6,673 nt of DNA, taken from the NCBI GenBank assembly GCA_030671465.1, contig DAOVIP010000112.1:1-6673 (forward strand). The letters are read 5' to 3'. Made by a program: the position numbers and the translations under genes. This stretch comes from Candidatus Aminicenantota bacterium (GTDB taxonomy: Bacteria > Acidobacteriota > Aminicenantia > UBA2199). The notes beneath the pieces were generated by a model. The model was given only the letters and a program-made list of their open reading frames with translations. It ran no database searches and was not told the DNA's origin. This document shows positions 1 through 6,221 of the stretch, one piece after another. Each line of letters starts with the position of its first letter. The first letter of the stretch is position 1.

Positions 1-302
1 AGGAAGCGATTGGTATTGTTACTTTATTTATCAAGGGTTTGATGAAGCTGGTGCCAATATTTTTTGGGGTGGGTGTCATCATTGGGACCATCATGTTGTT
101 TATCGATTCATTTGGGCTCTTCAGCGATGCAAAAATCTCACAGGCCTGGATTTCGGGAAATGCCAATGCAATGTCAATTCTGACAGCCGGTCTCCTGCCT
201 TTTATCGCCTACATCGTTTTCGTGTTGTATTATCTGGTTGTGGATATCGTCCGGGCCATTTTATCCTTACCTGGAAAGATAGACAGGATTTCAAAGAAAT
301 AG
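1..302 (+). CDS. C-terminal part of a membrane protein of unknown function (5' end outside window)
   Basis: The reading frame is open from base 3 with no stop before TAG at 300-302, so this is most likely the last 99 residues of a longer gene and not a small gene starting at TTG 39 or ATG 42; neither of those has a Shine-Dalgarno in front. Two hydrophobic stretches are visible: one reads LVPIFFGVGVIIGTIMLF, the other LTAGLLPFIAYIVFVLYYLV, separated by a short polar loop rich in Asp, Ser and Asn. The protein ends in a basic tail (RISKK), which would suit a cytoplasmic C-terminus. I do not recognise the family. About 370 bases and a separate promoter lie between it and the downstream operon, so a functional link is not implied. 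An independent small gene starting at 42 remains possible. Confidence 0.6.
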   Translation, partial: EAIGIVTLFIKGLMKLVPIFFGVGVIIGTIMLFIDSFGLFSDAKISQAWISGNANAMSILTAGLLPFIAYIVFVLYYLVVDIVRAILSLPGKIDRISKK

Positions 303-596
303 TTTCATCATACATAATATTCGGCAAACCCTGAATAATGATGTAAAAGGGTTGGGTTGTATTGATTTAGGGTTTTAAAAATTGGACTGGTTATGGAAAC
401 CCGTATCAGGTGATTTGCTTTTCCGGAGATGAAGATTCTCAGGTCAAGGTCAGATTACATAGTATGGAATTAAATCTCCGATTGTCACCAATTCCAAGGG
501 AATACTCGTTCCCTGGGGAGTACGACCCGGTGCGTTAAAAGAAGATTTGTATGAATTTTTGTCTCCCAATAGGTTTTAAATTTTTTAAGGAAAAGG
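303..596. other. Gene-poor spacer with weak inverted repeats
   Basis: No convincing gene or terminator is seen here. Weak dyads are AACCC 327-331 with GGGTT 349-353, GGGTTT 370-375 with AAACCC 397-402, CGGAGAT 424-430 with ATCTCCG 474-480, and a better hairpin AGGGAA 497-502 / TTCCCT 509-514 with a 6-base loop, extendable outward by CC/GG past one mismatch. None is followed directly by a T-run, so none is a clear intrinsic terminator. The part from about 410 to 579 is open in three frames without a plausible translation start and could be gene debris or a dispersed repeat; it is discussed as a finding. Confidence 0.5.
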
Positions 597-624
597 TTGA
601 TAAATAAAAAAATTATACTATAGT
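597..624 (+). promoter_or_regulatory. Candidate sigma70-type promoter of the tetR-led operon
   Basis: TTGATA at 597-602 resembles a -35 box and TATAGT at 619-624 a -10 box, with a 16-base spacer. This would start transcription near 630-632, at the left edge of the palindrome cluster. TATACT at 614-619 is an equally good -10 hexamer but lies only 11 bases from TTGATA, so it would need another -35. The surrounding stretch 571-624 is strongly AT-rich, as is usual upstream of promoters. The consensus of this organism is unknown, so exact boxes are uncertain. Confidence 0.5.
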
Positions 625-628
625 TAGA

Positions 629-660
629 CTGACGGTCGGTCTAGACCGACGTTCGGTCAG
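629..660. promoter_or_regulatory. Putative TetR-family operator: overlapping palindromes
   Basis: A perfect 16-base palindrome, GTCGGTCTAGACCGAC, occupies 635-650. A second dyad overlaps it: GACCGA 644-649 and TCGGTC 653-658 with a 3-base spacer. An outer pair CTGAC 629-633 / GTCAG 656-660 encloses both. In half-site terms CGGTC occurs at 633-637, 637-641 and 654-658 and its complement GACCG at 644-648. The cluster lies between the -10 box and the Shine-Dalgarno of a TetR-family gene, the usual place for an autoregulatory operator, and repeated half-sites would allow two dimers to bind. Binding by this particular TetR protein is inferred from position. The 16-base palindrome could also fold in the mRNA as a 6-bp stem with a CTAG loop. 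Confidence 0.75.
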
Positions 661-664
661 GAGG
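659..664 (+). promoter_or_regulatory. Strong Shine-Dalgarno that decides the tetR start
   Basis: AGGAGG at 659-664 sits 6 bases before ATG 671. The in-frame TTG at 665 touches the Shine-Dalgarno directly and cannot be the start, so ATG 671 is chosen. The site abuts the operator cluster, so a bound repressor would also lie next to the ribosome-binding region. Confidence 0.8.
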
Positions 665-670
665 TTGTTT

Positions 671-1360
671 ATGGTTCGAGTATCCAAAGAATATGACGAA
701 AGATTAAATGAATTGTTGGATGCTGCCCAGCAGCTTTTTTTCCAAAAGGGATATGAACTCACCTCTGTCAACGATATCATTGAAAAAGTCGGGGTGGCCA
801 AAGGTACTTTTTACCACTATTTTATTTCCAAAGATGATCTGCTGGATAAAATCGTTGACCGCTGGTCCAGGGCCACCTTAGAGCGGGTAAATAAATTAGT
901 GAAAAAACAGGATATCAATGCTCTGGAAAAATTAAACAAATTTTTTGTAACCATACGGGATTATAAGGTTGAGAACCTGGAATTAATGAAAATGCTCATG
1001 AAAGTAATGTACAGGGATGAAAACTTAATTATGCGTCACAAAATGATGCAGCAAAGTCTTAAATGGTTAACACCTGAATTTGTTAGAGTCATTAAGCAGG
1101 GAATAAAAGAGGGCTGTTTTAATCCTGTTGATGAAGTAGAAACCGCTGAACTGATCTTCTCCATGTCTTTGAGTTTAAATGAATCCACGGTTAAACTGCT
1201 CTTGGAGGCAGAAAAAAAACCGGATAACCTGAATAAAATAGAAAAGAGATTAAAGGTTTACGAGCGGTCCGTTGAACGCATTTTAGGAGCTCCGGAGGGA
1301 TCTCTTTCCGTGGTTGAGAGGCGGATCATAGAGATGTTCTCAAAAGAAATGAACAAATAA
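671..1360 (+). CDS. TetR/AcrR-family transcriptional repressor
   Basis: The 229-residue protein is a ligand-responsive DNA-binding regulator of the TetR/AcrR family, of typical length. Residues about 12-58 form the TetR_N domain: helix 1 around LLDAAQQLFFQKGYELTSV, the helix-turn-helix with DIIEKVGVAKGTFYHYF (35-51), and the KDDLL start of helix 4 (54-58). The recognition helix carries the hallmark GTFYHYF. The C-terminal region (about 65-229) is helical and variable, as expected for the ligand-binding and dimerisation domain, so the ligand cannot be predicted. ATG 671 is preferred over the in-frame TTG 665 because AGGAGG ends at 664. The gene leads the operon, directly behind a palindrome cluster and 22 bases before the LolA-like gene, so autorepression together with control of the export genes is likely. 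It could sense the exported compound or a fatty acyl ligand; that part is inference. Confidence 0.95.
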   Translation: MVRVSKEYDERLNELLDAAQQLFFQKGYELTSVNDIIEKVGVAKGTFYHYFISKDDLLDKIVDRWSRATLERVNKLVKKQDINALEKLNKFFVTIRDYKVENLELMKMLMKVMYRDENLIMRHKMMQQSLKWLTPEFVRVIKQGIKEGCFNPVDEVETAELIFSMSLSLNESTVKLLLEAEKKPDNLNKIEKRLKVYERSVERILGAPEGSLSVVERRIIEMFSKEMNK

Positions 1361-1371
1361 CCATATAAAAA

Positions 1372-1376
1372 GGAGG
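1372..1376 (+). promoter_or_regulatory. Strong Shine-Dalgarno of the LolA-like gene
   Basis: GGAGG at 1372-1376 lies 6 bases before ATG 1383, in the 22-base gap after the repressor gene. It suggests the periplasmic protein is translated efficiently and independently of the repressor, though from the same message. Confidence 0.75.
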
Positions 1377-1382
1377 AAACCC

Positions 1383-2147
1383 ATGAAAAAAATAATCATT
1401 TCGGTTTTGGTGATAATCGCTTTGATGGTTCCATTATTACCGGGCCAGGAATTGAGCGGAGATGATATTATCAAGAAAGTCAACGAATTATTTAATGTGG
1501 AATCCGGATATGCCAAATCCAAGATGATCATTGTGACCACTTCGGGCAGTAAACGGACCTTTATCTATGAATCCTGGCAGAAGAATAAAGGTGAGAAAAA
1601 TCTGGTTCGTTATCTCGAGCCCCGCCGGGTCAAGGGGCAGGCGGTATTAATGCTCAACAATGCCAATGATATATGGATGTATTTCCCTCGTACCCAGAGG
1701 GTTCGCAAGCTGGCTTCCCACGCCAAAAAGCAGAAGATGCAGGGCAGTGATTTTTCCTATGAAGACATGGGCAGCGGAGATAGCTTCCTGGAGGATTTTA
1801 ACACCAAGAGACTGAAAGATGAGAAACTGGAGGGAAAGGACTGTTATCAACTGGAACTCACCCGAAAACCGGACAGTGATCTTTCCTATTCCAGATTGGT
1901 TATGTGGATTATAAAAGAGAATTTTGTTCCTGTCGTTATAGACTATTATGATGAGAAGGATCCCACCCACCTGGAAAAACGATTGGTGGAGAGTGATATT
2001 CGAATCATAGACAACATACCTACAGCCATGAAGATAGTGATGTACAATAAGAATGACAATACTCAGACCGTGATGGAATTGCTGGAGGTCAGATACAACA
2101 TTAAACTGGATGATAGCATGTTTACCGAGCGAGGATTGAAAAAATGA
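1383..2147 (+). CDS. LolA-like periplasmic protein (outer membrane lipoprotein-sorting protein family)
   Basis: The 254-residue protein resembles the LolA-like/outer membrane lipoprotein-sorting family (COG2834 type), whose members use a half-open beta-barrel to hold acyl chains in the periplasm. An N-terminal signal peptide is evident: MKK, a hydrophobic core IIISVLVIIALMVPLL, and a probable cut near residue 22 (PGQ/EL). There is no lipobox Cys, so it should be soluble. Family-like motifs follow in order: LEPRRVKGQAVLML at 78-91, DIWMYFPRTQRVRKL at 96-110, and GSDFSYEDM at 121-129; the rest is beta-rich to the C-terminus. It is longer than classical LolA (about 200 residues). Relatives with these motifs are commonly found beside MMPL/RND exporters, as here. 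Its stop overlaps the barrel start (ATGA, 2144-2147), suggesting translational coupling. The likely role is carrying a lipidic cargo between the RND pump and the barrel; general lipoprotein sorting is less likely in this context. Confidence 0.88.
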   Translation: MKKIIISVLVIIALMVPLLPGQELSGDDIIKKVNELFNVESGYAKSKMIIVTTSGSKRTFIYESWQKNKGEKNLVRYLEPRRVKGQAVLMLNNANDIWMYFPRTQRVRKLASHAKKQKMQGSDFSYEDMGSGDSFLEDFNTKRLKDEKLEGKDCYQLELTRKPDSDLSYSRLVMWIIKENFVPVVIDYYDEKDPTHLEKRLVESDIRIIDNIPTAMKIVMYNKNDNTQTVMELLEVRYNIKLDDSMFTERGLKK

Positions 2148-3334
2148 AGAAGTGGGTTATTTTCATGTTATTTTTTCTCTTAAGCTTGGGATTATTAAAA
2201 GCCAAAATCGATGTTGATTTGTTTGGCTACTTTGAATCCCAAATTATGGGCGTTAACATCCATAAAGAATTCATTGGCCTTTTTTCCAATAAACTGCGGC
2301 TCGATTTAAAATCCGAGATAGCCAACAATATTACCTTTGCCGCCAATTTTAACTGTCTACTCTACCACGGAAAAACCGAATGGAATATTCTTGATTTTTT
2401 ACCTGATTCTGCAGTCGCTGAAGTCCCTGAAGGCATGGAATCTTATTATTTATTTCCATTTTCAGATCGTTATTACCTGGACAATGCCTATATAAAATTT
2501 GCTTTTAAATATTTTGATTTTATAGTGGGTAAGCAACAGATTTCTCTGGGTACGGGGTATGTCTGGAATCCTGTAGATATCTTTAATGTGAAAGATTATC
2601 TCGATCCAACCTATGAACAACCCGGCCACAATGCCCTGCGAATAGATGTACCTCTGGGTTCTACATTTACACTGACCGCCCTTTATGGGCCGGAGGATAC
2701 CTGGAGTGCTTCTGCCAAGTTGATACAGATAAAAGGAAGAATCGGGCGTTTTGATTTTGCCTTCATTGCCATTGATAAAAGCTGGCTGTTTCATGATTAT
2801 GTTGAATTTGATACGGACATAATGAATTTTACTGAATTACCAGAAAAACGACAATTGCTGGGGTTCAGCACCGCTGGTGAACTTTTCGGGATAGGCGTCT
2901 GGGTTGAATATGCCTATAATTGGATGGAGGAGACCGATGATTTTTACGAACTGGTCGTGGGTGCCGACTATACGTTTGATTTTCAAACCTATGTGATGGT
3001 TGAATACTACCGTAATACTTTAGCAAAAAGCAACTATGAGGATTATACTCTGAATGATTGGTTGCGTTTGATGACCCAGGAACAAAAGGCCATTGCCAGA
3101 GATCAGATATATGTTTTGCTGCAACATCCGGTAAGCGATTTAATAAGCCTCGGACTTTCCACCATCTACTGTATTTCCGATAACAGTATGGGTTTAATTC
3201 CCGCCTTGAATTACAGCCTTTCGGAGAATGTGGAAATTATGGTCTACTTAAATTTTAACATCGGAAAAGATGGGAAAGCCTATGCCAAAACCATGGGAAG
3301 AGGAGGAATGATCCGGGTTCGGGTCTATTTCTAA
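2144..3334 (+). CDS. Outer-membrane beta-barrel protein, paralogue of the one at 6222
   Basis: The 396-residue protein begins with a signal peptide (MKKWVIFMLFFLLSLGLLKA, probable cut after KA at about 20). The mature part consists of alternating hydrophobic/polar strands rich in Tyr, Phe and Trp, and it ends in RVRVYF; a terminal Phe is the usual signal for insertion by the BAM complex. A conserved-looking block at residues 129-148 begins GKQQISLG and ends NPVDIFN, of the kind seen in DUF1302-like and porin-like barrels that accompany RND exporters. It shares 13 of 20 residues with residues 126-145 of the downstream barrel. GAGG at 2131-2134 is 9 bases before the ATG, inside the end of the LolA-like gene, which it overlaps by 4 bases. 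It has no lipobox. It probably accepts or releases the exported compound at the outer membrane. The family assignment beyond 'barrel' is tentative. Confidence 0.82.
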   Translation: MKKWVIFMLFFLLSLGLLKAKIDVDLFGYFESQIMGVNIHKEFIGLFSNKLRLDLKSEIANNITFAANFNCLLYHGKTEWNILDFLPDSAVAEVPEGMESYYLFPFSDRYYLDNAYIKFAFKYFDFIVGKQQISLGTGYVWNPVDIFNVKDYLDPTYEQPGHNALRIDVPLGSTFTLTALYGPEDTWSASAKLIQIKGRIGRFDFAFIAIDKSWLFHDYVEFDTDIMNFTELPEKRQLLGFSTAGELFGIGVWVEYAYNWMEETDDFYELVVGADYTFDFQTYVMVEYYRNTLAKSNYEDYTLNDWLRLMTQEQKAIARDQIYVLLQHPVSDLISLGLSTIYCISDNSMGLIPALNYSLSENVEIMVYLNFNIGKDGKAYAKTMGRGGMIRVRVYF

Positions 3335-3342
3335 TCTAAAAC

Positions 3343-3347
3343 AGGAG
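3343..3347 (+). promoter_or_regulatory. Shine-Dalgarno of the RND transporter gene
   Basis: AGGAG at 3343-3347 lies 7 bases before ATG 3355, within the 20-base gap after the first barrel. No other start with a comparable site is seen nearby, which supports ATG 3355. Confidence 0.75.
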
Positions 3348-3354
3348 AACAAAA

Positions 3355-6210
3355 ATGAGAGACAAAATACTGAAAAAGCTAGCCAGCTGGCACGCATCAC
3401 ATCCCTGGCGCATGCTGATCATTGTGTCTGTCATCACGGTGATATTGGCTGCTTTTGCCAATCAGCTTACCGTTACAACCCGAACCTCGGACTTGCTTCC
3501 GGAGGGAGATCCCAAAGTCGAAGTCTTCAATGAAATACTGGAAGAATTTTTAACCGCAACCAACCTGGTGGTGGTTGTACAGGGCGAAGAAAGCCGGATT
3601 AAGGAATGTGCTGACCGGATTGCCCCTTTGCTACTGGAATTAAAAGATTCAACCCATAATGAGGAATATCAATCAGAAGTGAATAAATTACAGCAAAAGA
3701 TTAACCAATTAAATTCCAGGGCAGGTAATGATACAGAGATTACCAATCTTCAGAAAAAAATAAAAAATCTTGAGAGAAAGATAGATTTAAAATTGTTTCA
3801 GCGTATCGATTACAAAACTCCGTTTGATTTTTTGAAAAATCACGCCTTAATGCTGTCCAAGGCCGATGACCTGGAGAATATGAAAGATATGTTCACTGAT
3901 GCAAATCTGGTCGGTTTGATCACTAACCTGAACAATTCAATGGAAAAGGAATATGTGGGCAAAGAGGAATCCATTTCCACCCGGGAAGAGGAGGAAGGTG
4001 CATTCGGATTTCTGGACGGTATTGAAAACCTGATATTTACTTTTCAGAAAGCGGTTAAAGGGGAAAATCTTTCCGAGGAAGAAATCCACCTGGCTGTGGA
4101 CAAATTACTGATCGGTGAGCCTTATTTTTTATCAAACGATAAAACCGCTTTAGTTCTCAATGCGGTCCCCAATTTTTCTTTAATGGACCGGGGCCTGCTT
4201 ATGATAGCAGCAGATGAGGCCCAGGTACTGGTCGATGATTTAAAGAAAAATTTCCCGGATTTAAGCATCGGTCTGACCGGACAGATTGCCCGGGAACGTG
4301 ATGAACAGGTTCATTCAGAGCAAAGTATTGGTTTTACCACTATTATTGCTTTGATTGCTATTTTAATATTTTTGATGATCTCCTTCCGTATGTGGGTGGC
4401 TCCATTGTTGGCTATTACCAATTTAATAATCGGGTTAATCTGGGCCATGGGGGTTGCTTTTCTGGTTGTGGGACAGCTGAATATGATGACAGCCATGTTA
4501 TCGGTACTGTTTTTAGGTCTGGGAATTGATTTTTCCATTCATCTCATATCCACTTTTACCGAAGGACGGGCTCTGGGAGATACCATTCCGGCTGCCATGG
4601 AAAGAGCCTTCTTAAAAAGCGGAAAAGGGATTGTAACCGGAGCGCTTACCACTGCCTGTGCATTTCTTACCCTGATTATCAGCCAGGCACGCGGAATGAG
4701 GGAGATGGGTATTGTGGCCGGAGCCGGTTTGCTGGCCATTTTATTGGCCACTTTGCTGGCCTTACCGATAATGCTGTATTTTAGAGAAAAAAGAATTGAT
4801 AGAAGAAAAGAAAAAAAGAAAACAGGTGAAAAGTTTATTCAACGGGATATCTCTTTCCGTTTTCTGGGAAATGTGTGTTCCTGGCTCAGTAAACACTACA
4901 TCTTCACCATAATTATTTCTTTGATTATTACTGGTCTGCTGGGCTGGCAGGCTCTGGAGATCAAATGGGATCATGATTATCGAAATATGGAGCCCAAAGG
5001 ATTGGAATCTATTGAGTTGATGGATACCATCATGGACAGATTTGACCTGAGCATGGAATATTCAATGGTGCTGACTGGCTCCATAAGCGAGTCCAACGAG
5101 CTGGCAGAAAAATACCGTGAATTGAATACCGTGGCCATTGCCGAAGATATTTCTCTTTTTCTTCCTACTGAAGAACAGCAGAAAAAGAGAATTCCCCATA
5201 TTAAAGAAATTCGCCGGAAGATCCAGTCATTAAGAATAAGAGAGACCATATCAACAGATGAAATACCCCGGTTAACTCAGGAGATAAACAGATTACAGAT
5301 GAATATCATGGAAATGCAGGATATGTCCTTTCTGGGTGGTAAGGATAAGGTAGATAACAAATGCAAACGAATTGTGGGTGATCCGGAAGTTCCCGATTCC
5401 AGAAATATTATTCGAGATTTGATTCAATTGTTAAATAAAAATAGCTCGAAAACAATAGCAGAATTATCCAGATTACAGCGCATTTTCAGTCCTTATTTTC
5501 AGGAATCCATTGTAAAAATGAGTTCCACCGATTCAGTACGTATGGAGAATTTACCCTCTTCCATTCTGGACCGCTATGCCAACAAAACCCGGGATAAATT
5601 CCTGGTCACCATTTATCCTTCCGGGAGTCTTTACGATGGTGAATATGTTATCCGTTTCAGTGAAGATGTGAACCGGGTGAGTGAAAAAACCACTGGTATG
5701 GGTCCGCTCATGATTGCCATGCTGGATATTTTTGGACGAGATGGGCGCAACGCAGTGCTGTTAACCCTGCTTATTGTTTTTCTACTTTTATGGGTGGATT
5801 TCAAAAAAATAAGCTATGCCCTTATAGCCATGATTCCCCTGGCCTTTGGTATCTTCTGGATGGTGGGATTGATGAACCTGACCGGTATACTGCTTTCCGT
5901 TACAACGGTGATGGGCTTACCGCTGATTGTGGGTATTGGCATTGACGACGGGGTTCACATCATGCATCGCTGGAGAATCGAGGGAAATGATAAAATTCAC
6001 ACGGTTTTCTCCAGTACCGGAAAAGCCGTTTTACTGACCTCATTAACCACCATGCTGGCCTTTGGATCATTGGTCTTTTCATCCTTCCCGGCCTGGGGAC
6101 TTTTTGGCGGGGCTCTGTTTCTGGGAGTTGCAGCCTGTTTTTTAACCACCGCCATCATTCTACCGGGAATTTTTGGTGTTATTGAGCGGAAAGAAAAGAA
6201 GCAGGGGTAA
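3355..6210 (+). CDS. MMPL/RND-superfamily inner-membrane exporter
   Basis: The 951-residue protein has the duplicated 1+5, 1+5 RND topology. TM1 lies at about 19-36, TM2-TM6 at about 325-345, 347-370, 375-397, 420-441 and 450-475, TM7 at about 515-534, and TM8-TM12 at about 800-817, 822-843, 846-868, 890-912 and 916-940. Large periplasmic domains fill 40-322 and 540-797. TM4 carries GLGIDFSIH with Asp392 and TM10 carries GIGIDDGVH with Asp864-Asp865, the acidic residues expected in the proton-relay region of this superfamily. This matches the COG1033/MMPL type (predicted exporters of lipids and other hydrophobes), not the tripartite AcrB type, because no membrane-fusion partner gene is present. 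Each periplasmic domain contains a charged helical hairpin (about 103-143 and 607-655) predicted by eye as coiled coil. It sits between two barrel genes and behind a LolA-like gene, so it probably energises transfer of a hydrophobic cargo to that chain. The substrate is unknown; hopanoid or polyketide-type lipids are only possibilities. Confidence 0.93.
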   Translation: MRDKILKKLASWHASHPWRMLIIVSVITVILAAFANQLTVTTRTSDLLPEGDPKVEVFNEILEEFLTATNLVVVVQGEESRIKECADRIAPLLLELKDSTHNEEYQSEVNKLQQKINQLNSRAGNDTEITNLQKKIKNLERKIDLKLFQRIDYKTPFDFLKNHALMLSKADDLENMKDMFTDANLVGLITNLNNSMEKEYVGKEESISTREEEEGAFGFLDGIENLIFTFQKAVKGENLSEEEIHLAVDKLLIGEPYFLSNDKTALVLNAVPNFSLMDRGLLMIAADEAQVLVDDLKKNFPDLSIGLTGQIARERDEQVHSEQSIGFTTIIALIAILIFLMISFRMWVAPLLAITNLIIGLIWAMGVAFLVVGQLNMMTAMLSVLFLGLGIDFSIHLISTFTEGRALGDTIPAAMERAFLKSGKGIVTGALTTACAFLTLIISQARGMREMGIVAGAGLLAILLATLLALPIMLYFREKRIDRRKEKKKTGEKFIQRDISFRFLGNVCSWLSKHYIFTIIISLIITGLLGWQALEIKWDHDYRNMEPKGLESIELMDTIMDRFDLSMEYSMVLTGSISESNELAEKYRELNTVAIAEDISLFLPTEEQQKKRIPHIKEIRRKIQSLRIRETISTDEIPRLTQEINRLQMNIMEMQDMSFLGGKDKVDNKCKRIVGDPEVPDSRNIIRDLIQLLNKNSSKTIAELSRLQRIFSPYFQESIVKMSSTDSVRMENLPSSILDRYANKTRDKFLVTIYPSGSLYDGEYVIRFSEDVNRVSEKTTGMGPLMIAMLDIFGRDGRNAVLLTLLIVFLLLWVDFKKISYALIAMIPLAFGIFWMVGLMNLTGILLSVTTVMGLPLIVGIGIDDGVHIMHRWRIEGNDKIHTVFSSTGKAVLLTSLTTMLAFGSLVFSSFPAWGLFGGALFLGVAACFLTTAIILPGIFGVIERKEKKQG

Positions 6211-6221
6211 TCTTATTTGAA

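Noticed and set aside
39..302. A complete small membrane protein starting at TTG 39 or ATG 42
   Set aside because: The frame stays open to the left edge with a similar hydrophobic character and no Shine-Dalgarno precedes these codons, so a truncated longer gene is more likely.
571..590. T-run at 581-586 as an intrinsic terminator for the upstream gene
   Set aside because: No stable GC-rich stem lies directly before it; the nearest hairpin (497-514) is more than 60 bases away. It is better read as AT-rich promoter-upstream DNA.
665..670. TTG at 665 as an upstream start of the TetR gene (two more residues)
   Set aside because: It directly touches the AGGAGG at 659-664, leaving no spacing; ATG 671 has an ideal 6-base gap.
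1647..1970. 107-codon open frame on the - strand inside the LolA-like gene
   Set aside because: It is antisense to a gene with clear family motifs, has no ribosome site and no recognisable domain. The other - strand frames at 613-801, 1340-1540, 2462-2794, 4311-5249 and 6213-6509 are rejected for the same reason.
1383..2147. Naming the periplasmic protein lolA
   Set aside because: It is longer than LolA, carries motifs of the wider LolA-like family and sits beside an MMPL pump, so housekeeping lipoprotein sorting is not supported.
3355..6210. Assignment of the pump as HpnN (hopanoid transporter) or as an AcrB-type drug pump
   Set aside because: No hopanoid synthesis genes and no membrane-fusion protein gene are in view, and the 1+5, 1+5 MMPL topology with coiled-coil inserts is not specific enough to name a substrate.
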